From the NCBI RefSeq assembly GCF_023073715.1, contig NZ_JADPKA010000083.1:62001-126000 (forward strand): 64,000 nucleotides of DNA, in the 5' to 3' direction. Under the pieces are notes generated by a model, which saw nothing but the letters and a program-made list of their open reading frames with translations, was not told the DNA's origin and did no database searches. Both the position numbers and the translations under genes were made by a program. Below, piece after piece: positions 50,140 to 58,112 of this stretch; position 1 is the stretch's first letter; each line of letters opens with the position of its first letter. This DNA is from Bradyrhizobium sp. 164 (GTDB lineage Bacteria > Pseudomonadota > Alphaproteobacteria > Rhizobiales > Xanthobacteraceae).

Positions 50140-52701
50140 ATGACCGAGCCGAGCAAGATCACCAACGTTCCCGACCACCAGCCCGCAGCCGGCGGCATTG
50201 CCGCGCGTGCGCGGGCCTCCGTGGGTCCGAAATATCTGTCCGGGCTCAATCCGGAGCAGCGCGAGGCGGTCGAAACCCTGGACGGCCCGGTTCTGGTGCT
50301 GGCCGGTGCCGGCACCGGCAAGACGCGCGTCCTGACCACGCGCATCGCCCACATCCTGAGCCAGGGCCGCGCCCGCCCCGCCGAGATCCTGTCGGTGACC
50401 TTCACCAACAAGGCCGCGCGCGAGATGAAGCACCGGCTCGGCCAAATGCTGGGCCACGCGGTCGAGGGCATGCCGTGGCTCGGCACCTTCCACTCGATCG
50501 GCGGCCGCATCCTGCGCGTCCATGCCGAGCTGGCGCAGCTCAAGTCGAACTTCACCGTGCTCGACGTCGACGACCAGGTCCGGCTGCTCAAGCAGCTCCT
50601 GCAAGCCGAGAACATCGACGACAAGCGCTGGCCGGCGCGCATGCTCGCCGGGCTGATCGACGGTTGGAAGAACCGTGGCCTGATGCCGTCGCAGGTGCCC
50701 TCGGGCGAGGCCGCTGTCTTTGCCAACGGCAAAGGCGGCAAGCTCTATGCGAGCTACCAGGAGCGGCTGAAGATATTGAACGCCGCCGATTTCGGCGACC
50801 TGCTCTTGGAAAACATCCGCATCTTCCGCGAGCATCCGGACATCCTGCGGCAGTACCAGCAGCGCTTCAAATTCATCCTGGTCGACGAGTACCAAGACAC
50901 CAACGTCGCGCAATATCTGTGGCTGCGGCTGCTGTCGCAGGCGCCGGCATCAACCAAAGCCGTCATTCCGGGGCGCGTCGAAGACGCGAACCCGGAATCT
51001 GGAGATGAGTCCTCAGCTCGAGATTCCGGGTCTGCGCCTTCGGCGCATCCCGGAATGACGGTGGCGGCTGCAGGCCCCACCAAAAACATCTGCTGCGTCG
51101 GCGACGACGACCAGTCGATCTATGGCTGGCGCGGCGCCGAGGTCGACAACATCCTGCGCTTCGAGCACGATTTTCCGGGCGCCAAGGTGATCCGCCTCGA
51201 GCGCAACTACCGCTCGACCGGCCACATCCTCGCCGCCGCCTCGCATTTGATCGCGCATAACGAAGGCCGACTCGGCAAGACGCTGCGCACCGAGGATCAG
51301 GACGGCGAAAAAGTCACGGTGACGGGCTCGTGGGATTCCGAAGAGGAAGCGCGCGGCATCGGCGAGGAGATCGAGCAGCTCCAGCGCCAGGGCGAGAAGC
51401 TGAACGAGATCGCAATCCTGGTGCGCGCCTCATACCAGATGCGCGAGTTCGAAGACCGCTTCGTCACGCTCGGCCTGCCCTATCGCGTCATCGGCGGGCC
51501 GCGCTTCTACGAGCGCGCCGAAATCCGCGACGCGCTGGCTTACTTGCGCGTCATCAATTCGCCGGCCGACGATCTCGCCTTCGAGCGCATCGTCAATACG
51601 CCCAAGCGCGGCCTTGGCGATGCCACCGTGCAGATGCTGCACGATCACGCCCGCAAGCGCCGCATCCCGCTGTTCGAAGCGGCCCGCGCGGTGGTCGAGA
51701 CCGACGAGCTGAAGCCGAAGGCGCGCGGCTCGCTTCGTGATCTCATCACGCAGTTCGACCGCTGGCGCACCCAGCGCGAGGTCACCGCGCATACGGATCT
51801 TGCCCAGATCGTGCTCGACGAGAGCGGCTACACCGAGATGTGGCAGAAGGACCGTTCGGCCGATGCCGCGGGCCGGCTGGAGAACCTGAAAGAGCTGGTG
51901 CGCTCGATGGAGGAGTTCGAGAACCTGCAAGGATTCCTCGAGCATATCTCGCTGGTGATGGACCGCGACGGCGGCGCCGAGGACGACGCCGTGTCGCTGA
52001 TGACGCTGCATTCGGCCAAAGGGCTCGAATTTGACAACGTCTTCCTGCCGGGCTGGGAGGAAGGCCTGTTCCCGAGCCAGCGCACGCTGGACGAACAGGG
52101 CCGCGCCGGCCTCGAGGAAGAACGCCGGCTCGGCCATGTCGGCCTGACCCGCGCCCGCCGCCGTGCCATGATCTATTTTGCAACCAACCGGCGCATCCAT
52201 GGCACCTGGTCGACCACGATCCCGTCGCGCTTCCTCGACGAACTGCCGGCGGCCAATGTCGAGATTACAGAATCCAAGGGCGGCTCGGCCTGGGGCGGCA
52301 CCGGCGGCTATGGCGCCTCGCGCTTCGACGACATGGAGGCGTTCGGCTCCAGCTATTCGACGCCGGGCTGGCAGCGGGCGCAGGCCAACCGCAACCGCGG
52401 CGGTCAAGGTCGCAATGGCGGTGGCCGCGGCGGTTTCGAGGAAGAGACCGCCTCGTTCTCGTCTTCCTCCTCGCCCGATTTCGGCAGCTTCTCCTCGCGC
52501 CGCCGCGGGCCCCTGACCATCGAGGGCGAGCTGGTCGCCAAATCCACCGGCACGACGTCCGAATTCTCGCTGGAAGACCGCGTCTTCCACCAGAAATTCG
52601 GCTACGGCCGCGTCACCAAGATCGACGGCAACAAGCTCACGATCGCCTTCGACAAGGCCGGCGAGAAGAAGGTCGTGGACAGCTTTGTGCAGCGGGCGTG
52701 A
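50140..52701 (+). CDS. UvrD/PcrA-type ATP-dependent DNA helicase
   Basis: An 853-residue superfamily 1A helicase acting in repair and replication. Motifs in order are Q-motif LNPEQREAV, Walker A GAGTGKT (56-62), motif II VDEYQDTN (248-255), motif III GDDDQSIYGWRGA (from 321), motif IV NYRSTGHIL, motif V MTLHSAKGLEFDNVFLPGWEEGLFP and motif VI VGLTRARRRA. A Gly/Arg/Ser-rich linker and a C-terminal Tudor-like FHQKFGYGRVTKIDGNKLTIAF module follow. Residues about 274-307, between motifs II and III, are encoded by a palindromic repeat. The ATG at 50140 is chosen; 50131 is possible. Confidence 0.94.
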   Translation: MTEPSKITNVPDHQPAAGGIAARARASVGPKYLSGLNPEQREAVETLDGPVLVLAGAGTGKTRVLTTRIAHILSQGRARPAEILSVTFTNKAAREMKHRLGQMLGHAVEGMPWLGTFHSIGGRILRVHAELAQLKSNFTVLDVDDQVRLLKQLLQAENIDDKRWPARMLAGLIDGWKNRGLMPSQVPSGEAAVFANGKGGKLYASYQERLKILNAADFGDLLLENIRIFREHPDILRQYQQRFKFILVDEYQDTNVAQYLWLRLLSQAPASTKAVIPGRVEDANPESGDESSARDSGSAPSAHPGMTVAAAGPTKNICCVGDDDQSIYGWRGAEVDNILRFEHDFPGAKVIRLERNYRSTGHILAAASHLIAHNEGRLGKTLRTEDQDGEKVTVTGSWDSEEEARGIGEEIEQLQRQGEKLNEIAILVRASYQMREFEDRFVTLGLPYRVIGGPRFYERAEIRDALAYLRVINSPADDLAFERIVNTPKRGLGDATVQMLHDHARKRRIPLFEAARAVVETDELKPKARGSLRDLITQFDRWRTQREVTAHTDLAQIVLDESGYTEMWQKDRSADAAGRLENLKELVRSMEEFENLQGFLEHISLVMDRDGGAEDDAVSLMTLHSAKGLEFDNVFLPGWEEGLFPSQRTLDEQGRAGLEEERRLGHVGLTRARRRAMIYFATNRRIHGTWSTTIPSRFLDELPAANVEITESKGGSAWGGTGGYGASRFDDMEAFGSSYSTPGWQRAQANRNRGGQGRNGGGRGGFEEETASFSSSSSPDFGSFSSRRRGPLTIEGELVAKSTGTTSEFSLEDRVFHQKFGYGRVTKIDGNKLTIAFDKAGEKKVVDSFVQRA
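50961..51060. repeat. Palindromic element inserted in frame in the helicase gene
   Basis: A 100-bp element bounded by CGTCATTCCGGG and its exact inverse CCCGGAATGACG. Inside are two hairpins: ATTCCGGG-...gcgtcgaagacgc...-CCCGGAAT and ATTCCGGG-...tgcgccttcggcgca...-CCCGGAAT, joined by a short linker. The ends match the intergenic repeat at 10200-10239. It is translated as roughly VIPGRVEDANPESGDE and onward, a low-complexity loop absent from other UvrD/PcrA proteins. Confidence 0.88.
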
Positions 52702-52783
52702 GCGCCCGTCCCTGTTGCAGCGGTGTTACGCCGCCGCGTTTCTTCCGCTCGCCCCTTGACCATCACGAACTTCCCCGTATCAG

Positions 52784-53209
52784 ATGAAGCCCATGGTCCG
52801 GGGCTCCATCACATTGATCGTGCTTGCATTGGGAATGCCGCCGCTCGCAGCGGCGGAGACCATGAGCTTTGGCGATGCGATCGGCAAGCTGGCGGCGAGT
52901 TGCGGCGCGGAAATCGTCGCCAATTGCCGCGGCGTCAATCCGGACTCGACCCGCCTGAAGGAGTGCCTGTCGCGCAACCGCGACGTGCTGTCGCCGCAGT
53001 GCCAGAGCGACTATCTCGGCGTCTTCGACGCCATCCAGAAACGCGTTTCGGCGCGCGTCACGGTGGCGAACGCCTGCCAGCGCGAGATCGTCAAGGTCTG
53101 CGGCGGCTCGACCAGGGAGACCAGCAAGTCGATCCCCTGCCTGGTCTCGACCCCCAAGGGCATCAGCAACAATTGTCTGAAGGCCATCGACGACGCGGGG
53201 TATCGCTGA
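52784..53209 (+). CDS. Cysteine-rich periplasmic protein
   Basis: A 141-residue exported protein. The signal peptide (MVRGSITLIVLALGMPPLAAAE) is followed by a domain with eight cysteines in a spaced pattern (SCGAEIVANCRGV, ECLSRNRDVLSPQCQSDY, ACQREIVKVCGG, PCLVSTPKGISNNCLKAI), suggesting disulfide-linked helical pairs like the Cys-rich GLG1 repeat. Function unknown. Its TGA overlaps the ATG of the OmpA-like gene by one base, so the two are coupled. Confidence 0.7.
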   Translation: MKPMVRGSITLIVLALGMPPLAAAETMSFGDAIGKLAASCGAEIVANCRGVNPDSTRLKECLSRNRDVLSPQCQSDYLGVFDAIQKRVSARVTVANACQREIVKVCGGSTRETSKSIPCLVSTPKGISNNCLKAIDDAGYR

Positions 53210-53877
53210 TGCGCGCGAAGGGGCTCTCCACCGCCGGACTAGGCATCGCGCTGAGTTTCGTCCTGCTCGCGAGCGCGGCCGGCGCGCAGACGGCGGCACC
53301 GACCCGCGACGACATCGTCGGCAAGCTCAACCATTTCGAGGAAGCCGCCGAGGTCGATCTTCCCGCGCTGAAGCAGCAGGTGATGGAGCGCGCCAAGGCC
53401 AGGATCAAGAATGATCCCGGTCCGGTGAACCGGCCGTTGATCGCGCCCGATCTTGCCAAGCTGCCCGCCTTCAACGCACAGATTCAGTTCGACGCCGACA
53501 CGCCGATCATCCAGCCGGCGTCTTACCAGACGGTGGGCCGCATCGCGGACGCATTGGTGCATTCCTCGCTGCTCCCCTACACGTTCCTGATCGTCGGCCA
53601 TGTCGAGTCCAATTCGAAGACGCGCGAGGCCAACGCGATCCTGAGCCAGCGCCGGGCAGATGCGATCCGCGACGTGCTGGTGAACACGTTCAAGATCTCG
53701 ACCAAACGGCTGCATCCGATCGGCCTCGGCGAAGAGCAGTTTCTCGACCGGGCCAAGCCGACGTCCGCCGTCAACGGCCAGTTGCAGATCCTGACCTATG
53801 CCAAGTTGCCGGAAGAGCCTGCGCACCCTGCTGCGGCACCTGCGCCTGCGGCGAAAAAGCCCGCCAAGAAGCGCTGA
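53209..53877 (+). CDS. OmpA family protein
   Basis: A 222-residue protein with a signal peptide ending ...SAAGAQT. The C-terminal OmpA-like peptidoglycan-binding domain shows QIQFDADTPIIQPASYQTVGRIADAL, FLIVGHVESNSKTREANAILSQRRADAIRDVLV and IGLGEEQFLD. A Pro/Ala/Lys tail ends the protein. There is no N-terminal beta barrel, so it is a soluble or lipid-free periplasmic type. Translation is coupled to the Cys-rich gene (TGATG). Confidence 0.85.
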   Translation: MRAKGLSTAGLGIALSFVLLASAAGAQTAAPTRDDIVGKLNHFEEAAEVDLPALKQQVMERAKARIKNDPGPVNRPLIAPDLAKLPAFNAQIQFDADTPIIQPASYQTVGRIADALVHSSLLPYTFLIVGHVESNSKTREANAILSQRRADAIRDVLVNTFKISTKRLHPIGLGEEQFLDRAKPTSAVNGQLQILTYAKLPEEPAHPAAAPAPAAKKPAKKR

Positions 53878-53926
53878 GCGCGTGCATCCCAGCGTCCGAC
53901 GGAACCCTTTGAAGTTTTGACCATTT

Positions 53927-54007
53927 TGTGACCTGTCTCACAGCGCAACAGCACGGTTTCGCGCGACAATAGGGCCGGTTTGTGACCGCCCGGTCAGGTG
54001 CTATAGG
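53927..54007 (+). promoter_or_regulatory. CRP-type palindrome and promoter before the Mpo1-like gene
   Basis: TGTGA-cctgtc-TCACA (53927-53942) is an exact CRP/FNR-style site. Downstream, TTGTGA (53980-53985) and TATAGG (54002-54007), spacer 16, form a possible promoter. Its spacer region contains the palindrome TGACC-gccc-GGTCA (53983-53996). The CRP-type centre is about 80 bp before the predicted start. Confidence 0.4.
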
Positions 54008-54049
54008 CTTTTTTCGTCCTTCCCCGACCCTGTGCTGAACGAGAGCGAG

Positions 54050-54568
54050 ATGGCTGGCTATTTTCAACGCCAACTGGCCGACTACGTCGAATATCATCGC
54101 GATCCCTGGAACTGCGCGATGCACGTGGTCGGCATCCTGCTGCTGTTCACCGGCGCCGTGCTGCCGCTGACCCTCGTGCATGTCTCCGTCTTCGGGATCG
54201 AGGTCAGCTTGGCGGTGATCATGGCGCTGCCCGTGCTGGTCTACTGGCTGATGCTGGACGCCGGGATCGGGTTCGCCATCCTGGTCTCGATGATCGTGCT
54301 GCTTTCAGTCGCAACCGCAATCGGCAATCAGGTCTCGGTCGCCATGATGTGGTCGATTTTTGCCGTGCTGATCGGCATTGGCGTCGCAGCGCAGATTGTC
54401 GGTCACAAGGTTTTCGAGGAACGGCAGCCGTCGATGGTCGATCACCCCACGCATTTCCTGCTTGGACCGATGTTTGTCATGGCGAAATTATTCATTGCAT
54501 TGGGCTTCCGTCGCGACCTTGCCGCGATTCTGGCGCCTCTTCCGGCCAATTCCCTTTCGACCCGATAA
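54050..54568 (+). CDS. Mpo1-like (DUF962) membrane protein
   Basis: A 172-residue protein with four hydrophobic segments. It carries the family motifs HRDPWNCAMHVVGILLLF (N-x3-H-x2-G) and QIVGHKVFEERQPSMVDHPTHFLLGPMFVMAKLF (G-H-x2-F-E-x3-P), matching DUF962/Mpo1. Yeast Mpo1 is an iron-dependent dioxygenase of 2-hydroxy fatty acid breakdown, with these His residues as ligands; the bacterial role is inferred. The ATG at 54050 is preferred to the upstream GTG. Confidence 0.85.
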   Translation: MAGYFQRQLADYVEYHRDPWNCAMHVVGILLLFTGAVLPLTLVHVSVFGIEVSLAVIMALPVLVYWLMLDAGIGFAILVSMIVLLSVATAIGNQVSVAMMWSIFAVLIGIGVAAQIVGHKVFEERQPSMVDHPTHFLLGPMFVMAKLFIALGFRRDLAAILAPLPANSLSTR

Positions 54569-54598
54569 CTTCCAGAAGCGAAACAGCAAACCGTCTTC

Positions 54599-55630
54599 AT
54601 GGCTCTCGTACTGGTTACCGGTGGCAGCGGCTTCATCGGACATCATCTCGTAGAAGCGCTCCGCGCCCGCGGGCAGCAGGTGCGTGTCCTCGATGTCCGG
54701 CCGACGGCCGCGGCGCACGCGGACGTTGAATATGCCCATGGCTCGGTGCTCGACCGCGATGCGGTCGATGCCGCGCTGACCGGCGTCGATCAGGTCTATC
54801 ACCTCGCCGGCCTTCCCGGCATGTGGGTCGCCAACAAGCAGGACTTTCATGAGGTCAATTGCCGCGGCACAGAAATCGTGCTCGCGGCCGCGATGAAGCG
54901 CAGCGTGTCGCGCTTCCTGCACTGCTCGACCGAATCGATCCTGTTCCCCTATTCCGACCTCAACGGTGTTCCCGCCGAAGAGGCTCTGCAGCCTGCCGAA
55001 GCGATGCCCGGCGCCTATACGCGCTCGAAGTCGCTCGCCGAGCATTGCGCCGCAAAGGCCGCAGCAAGTGGCTTTCCGCTCGTGATCGGCACGCCGACCA
55101 TGCCGATCGGTGCCGCCGACCACAATCTGACGCCGCCGACGGCGATGCTGTGGTACTTCCTCCAGAAGAAGGTGCAGCCGCATCTCAACTTCCTGGTCAA
55201 CCTCGTCGACGTCCGCGACGTCGCCATGGGCCTCGTGCTGAGCATGGAACGCGGCCGGGTTGGCCAGCGCTACATTCTGGGCGGCGACTGCGTCCCGCTC
55301 GGCAACATCCTGCGGATGATGTCGGCGATGAGCGGCCGACGGCAGTTTCCAATCATCGTGCCCGGCAGGATCGCCGAGCTCTCCGCGATCATGCTCGAAT
55401 ACATCGCCGATCGCATCACGCGCCGGCCGCCCAACGGCACTGCCGAGGGCGTGCGCATTGCGCTGGCCGCGAGCGACCTCTCGATCGGCAAGGCGCGCAC
55501 CGAACTCGGCTATTCGCCGCGTCCGATCGAGCCTGTGCTGCGCGAAACCATCACCCATCTTCTCGCCCGCAACGGTCAGTCGGCCTCCGGCTCGCTCGAG
55601 CATCACGCGCTCTCCTCGCGCGCGAGCTGA
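54599..55630 (+). CDS. NAD-dependent epimerase/dehydratase (extended SDR)
   Basis: A 343-residue extended SDR. The dinucleotide motif is VTGGSGFIGHHLVEAL; the catalytic Ser/Thr and Tyr-Lys lie in HCSTESILF and AYTRSKSLAEH. The C-terminal half (SIGKARTELGYSPRPIEPVLRETI) is typical of nucleoside-sugar or hopanoid-associated (HpnA-like) reductases. It is 30 bp after the Mpo1-like gene and 27 bp before the membrane methyltransferase, so the three may be an operon for lipid metabolism. Confidence 0.85.
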   Translation: MALVLVTGGSGFIGHHLVEALRARGQQVRVLDVRPTAAAHADVEYAHGSVLDRDAVDAALTGVDQVYHLAGLPGMWVANKQDFHEVNCRGTEIVLAAAMKRSVSRFLHCSTESILFPYSDLNGVPAEEALQPAEAMPGAYTRSKSLAEHCAAKAAASGFPLVIGTPTMPIGAADHNLTPPTAMLWYFLQKKVQPHLNFLVNLVDVRDVAMGLVLSMERGRVGQRYILGGDCVPLGNILRMMSAMSGRRQFPIIVPGRIAELSAIMLEYIADRITRRPPNGTAEGVRIALAASDLSIGKARTELGYSPRPIEPVLRETITHLLARNGQSASGSLEHHALSSRAS

Positions 55631-55657
55631 GCTCTCGGCCCAACGCAAAGAACCTTC

Positions 55658-56284
55658 ATGTCCTTCGATTTCAGCAAGCTTCTCTCTGTCGCCTGGGGTG
55701 GTTGGACCACGACCTGGCCGACGCAACTGCTCGCCCTGATCTGGCTCGCCTGGCTCGTAAGCTGGGTCGGCGCCTCGTTCTGGCAGGGCCGCACCCAGAA
55801 GCAGGTGATGACGCTGGAATCCGGCCGCTATCGGATCCCGATCCTGGTCGGCGGCATCCTGTTCACGCCCTGGACGGCCGAAGTGCTGAACGAGAAGCCG
55901 CTCTGGGTGTTCAGCAACACCGGCGTCTACATCACGGCCCTGATCGTGCTCGCCGGCATCTCCTTCACCTGGTGGGGGCGGCTGCATCTCGGCAAGTTCT
56001 GGTCCAACACCATCACCCATAAGGAAGATCATCGCGTCGTCGACACCGGCCCCTACGGCATCGTGCGCCACCCGATCTACACCGGCCTGATCGCGGGCAT
56101 GCTGGCGACCGGCATCGCGGTCGGCACCGTCACCGCAATCCTCGGCGCCATCCTGATCTCGCTCGGCATGTGGCAGAAGGGCCGGATGGAAGAGGTGTTC
56201 CTGTCGAAGGAACTGGGCGAAGACGCCTATGGCGCCTATTGCCGCCGCGTGCCGATGATTATTCCGTTCCTGTCGCCGCGGTGA
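55658..56284 (+). CDS. Isoprenylcysteine carboxyl methyltransferase-like membrane protein
   Basis: A 208-residue membrane protein with about five hydrophobic segments. The SAM-binding C-terminal half reads TGPYGIVRHPIYTGLIAGMLATGIA...SKELGEDAYGAYCRRVPMIIPF, the RHPxYxG and E...Y pattern of the ICMT/PEMT family. Bacterial members methylate lipids or unknown small molecules rather than prenylated proteins. Gene order suggests membrane lipid modification. Confidence 0.87.
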   Translation: MSFDFSKLLSVAWGGWTTTWPTQLLALIWLAWLVSWVGASFWQGRTQKQVMTLESGRYRIPILVGGILFTPWTAEVLNEKPLWVFSNTGVYITALIVLAGISFTWWGRLHLGKFWSNTITHKEDHRVVDTGPYGIVRHPIYTGLIAGMLATGIAVGTVTAILGAILISLGMWQKGRMEEVFLSKELGEDAYGAYCRRVPMIIPFLSPR

Positions 56285-56310
56285 CGTAACCAGCCGCCAT
56301 ATCCGCCGTT

Positions 56311-56347
56311 GTCATCCTGGCGAAAGCTTGGCTTTCGCCAGGACGAC
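56311..56347. repeat. Short palindromic intergenic repeat
   Basis: GTCATCCTGGCGAAAGC-ttg-GCTTTCGCCAGGACGAC, arms matching at 16 of 17 positions. It starts 27 bp after the ICMT-like gene and could end its transcript. The gtcatcctggcgaaagc end is of the same general style as the other palindromic repeats in this window. Confidence 0.75.
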
Positions 56348-56393
56348 GCTGGGGAAGCAGTGCGTGGGACCGCATCAACCCTGCCTGTTATGA

Positions 56394-56418
56394 GGAACCA
56401 CCGCTCCCTGCGCCCGTT
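56394..56418 (+). promoter_or_regulatory. EcfG-type promoter before a small hypothetical gene
   Basis: GGAAC (56394-56398), 17 bp, then GTT (56416-56418), extended to cGTTA, is the best match in the window to the EcfG consensus GGAAC-N16-17-cGTT. It lies 37 bp before the start of the 69-codon gene at 56455. Confidence 0.6.
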
Positions 56419-56454
56419 ACCCACGACGCCTGCAACTAGCCGCAGAGCATCGCC

Positions 56455-56664
56455 ATGTCTGATGCCTACGATTATTTTCGCGAGCACGCGATTGCCGCCG
56501 TCCGTAAGGCGCGGGCGTTGCCGCCCGGGCGGCCGAAGCGAAAGCAGCGCACGGTGGCGCGGGTCTATCACCTCCTGTCCAAGGAGGCCGCGCTTGCGCC
56601 GAACATCCATCATCTCGATGATTTTCGCGCGGTACGGCGGCTCGAGCGGCAGATCGGCCGCTGA
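56455..56664 (+). CDS. Small basic hypothetical protein, possibly stress-induced
   Basis: A 69-residue basic protein (MSDAYDYFREHAIAAVRKARALPPGRPKRKQRTVARVYHLLSKEAALAPN... ending LERQIGR), two helices joined by a Pro/Lys/Arg loop. I do not recognise a named family. Support comes from its clear codon pattern and the strong EcfG-type promoter just upstream. It may belong to the general stress regulon. Confidence 0.62.
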   Translation: MSDAYDYFREHAIAAVRKARALPPGRPKRKQRTVARVYHLLSKEAALAPNIHHLDDFRAVRRLERQIGR

Positions 56665-56806
56665 TCTCCCCGCACAGCCCGTCGGCGCTCGTCCCATGCA
56701 AATTCGATCGGCTGCCATTCCAATGGAATAGACCCTGACGACGCACCGCACAGGTTGACGTCCGAGCCGCCAGCCAGTTGGATGCGCGCGCAAACAGGGG
56801 CTTCTC

Positions 56807-58108
56807 ATGACGTTTTCAGGCATCTTTGCGCAGTTCGTTGCGCTCCTCGGCGGCATCGCGCTGCAATGGCGGAAGCTATCGGGCACCGAGCCCGCACCCG
56901 CCTGGGGAGAGAAGCCAGCGATCCCCGAGGCCAAGCCGCAAGGCACGATCCCGACGCTCAAGATGCCGACCGCGCGCGGCTGGAGCGCGGGCCAGAAGCC
57001 GTCCGTCGCGCCCGGGCTCCAGGTCAATGCGTTTGCGACCGGCCTCGATCATCCGCGCTGGATCGAGGTGCTGCCCAATGGCGATGTGCTGATCGCGGAA
57101 GCGACGCAGATCGCCAGCCCTCCGCGCACCGTGTTTCACTACGCGATGCAAGCGACGATGCGGCGCGCCGCCGCGCTCGGCGTTTCCGCCAACCGCATCA
57201 CGCTGCTGCGCGACAGGGACGGTGACGGCGTTGCGGAGGTTCGCGGCGCCTTCATGGAAAACCTCCGCCAGCCGTTCGGCATGGCGCTGGTCGGCGACAC
57301 CTTCTATGTCGGCAACACCGACGGCGTGATGGCGTTTCCCTATGTCGCGGGCGCCGATCGCATCACTGCGCCGGGCAAAAGGCTCACCAATTTCAAGCCG
57401 GGCGGCCACTGGACCCGTAGCCTGCTTGCGAGCCCCGACGGCAAGAAGCTCTATGCCGGCGTCGGCTCGCTCAGCAACATCGCCGAGATGGGGATGGAGG
57501 TCGAACAAGGCCGCGCCGCGATCTATGAGCTCGACCTCGCCGCCGGCGCGCATCGCATTTTTGCTGCCGGCCTGCGCAATCCGGTTGGCCTGGCTTGGGA
57601 GCCCACGACGGGCGTGCTCTGGACTGTCGTCAACGAGCGCGATGGGCTCGGCGACGAGACACCGCCGGACTATCTGACCTCGGTGCGCGACGGCGGTTTC
57701 TATGGCTGGCCCTATTGCTACTGGGGCAAGACGGTGGACGACCGCGTGCCGCAGGATCCGGCGATGGTCGCCAAGGCGCTTCAACCGGACTATGCGCTCG
57801 GCGGCCACACCGCTTCGCTCGGCCTGTGCTGGATGCCCGCGGGCACCCTGCCCGGCTTCCCGGACGGCATGGTGATCGGTCAGCACGGCTCGTGGAATCG
57901 CAGCAAGCTGTCCGGCTACAAGGTGGTGTTCATCCCGTTCGAGAACGGTCGTCCCTCCGGCCCCGCGCGCGACATCCTCTCGGGCTTCCTCGCGCCCGAT
58001 GAGAAGGAATCCTACGGCCGCCCGGTCGGCGTCGCGATCGGCCCCGACAAGTCGCTATTGATGGCCGACGACGTCGGCAACGTGATCTGGCGCGTGACGG
58101 GCGCTTAG
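56807..58108 (+). CDS. PQQ-dependent sugar dehydrogenase-like (sorbosone dehydrogenase family)
   Basis: A 433-residue six-bladed beta-propeller protein. The N-terminus has one hydrophobic export/anchor segment (IFAQFVALLGGIALQW). Repeated blades include GLDHPRWIEVLPNGDVLIAEA, RDRDGDGVAEVR (a calcium-binding-like loop), FAAGLRNPVGLAWEPTTGVLWTVVNERDGLGDETPPDYL and GQHGSWNRSKLSGYKVVF. These match L-sorbosone/soluble aldose dehydrogenases that use PQQ in the periplasm. Substrate not certain. It is tail to tail with the aspartate dehydrogenase gene, 4 bp apart. Confidence 0.85.
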   Translation: MTFSGIFAQFVALLGGIALQWRKLSGTEPAPAWGEKPAIPEAKPQGTIPTLKMPTARGWSAGQKPSVAPGLQVNAFATGLDHPRWIEVLPNGDVLIAEATQIASPPRTVFHYAMQATMRRAAALGVSANRITLLRDRDGDGVAEVRGAFMENLRQPFGMALVGDTFYVGNTDGVMAFPYVAGADRITAPGKRLTNFKPGGHWTRSLLASPDGKKLYAGVGSLSNIAEMGMEVEQGRAAIYELDLAAGAHRIFAAGLRNPVGLAWEPTTGVLWTVVNERDGLGDETPPDYLTSVRDGGFYGWPYCYWGKTVDDRVPQDPAMVAKALQPDYALGGHTASLGLCWMPAGTLPGFPDGMVIGQHGSWNRSKLSGYKVVFIPFENGRPSGPARDILSGFLAPDEKESYGRPVGVAIGPDKSLLMADDVGNVIWRVTGA

Positions 58109-58112
58109 AGGA

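Noticed and set aside
50140..52701. Possible frameshift or intein in the helicase gene at the 50961-51060 insert
   Set aside because: The frame is continuous and the insert has no intein motifs; the palindromic DNA structure explains it better.
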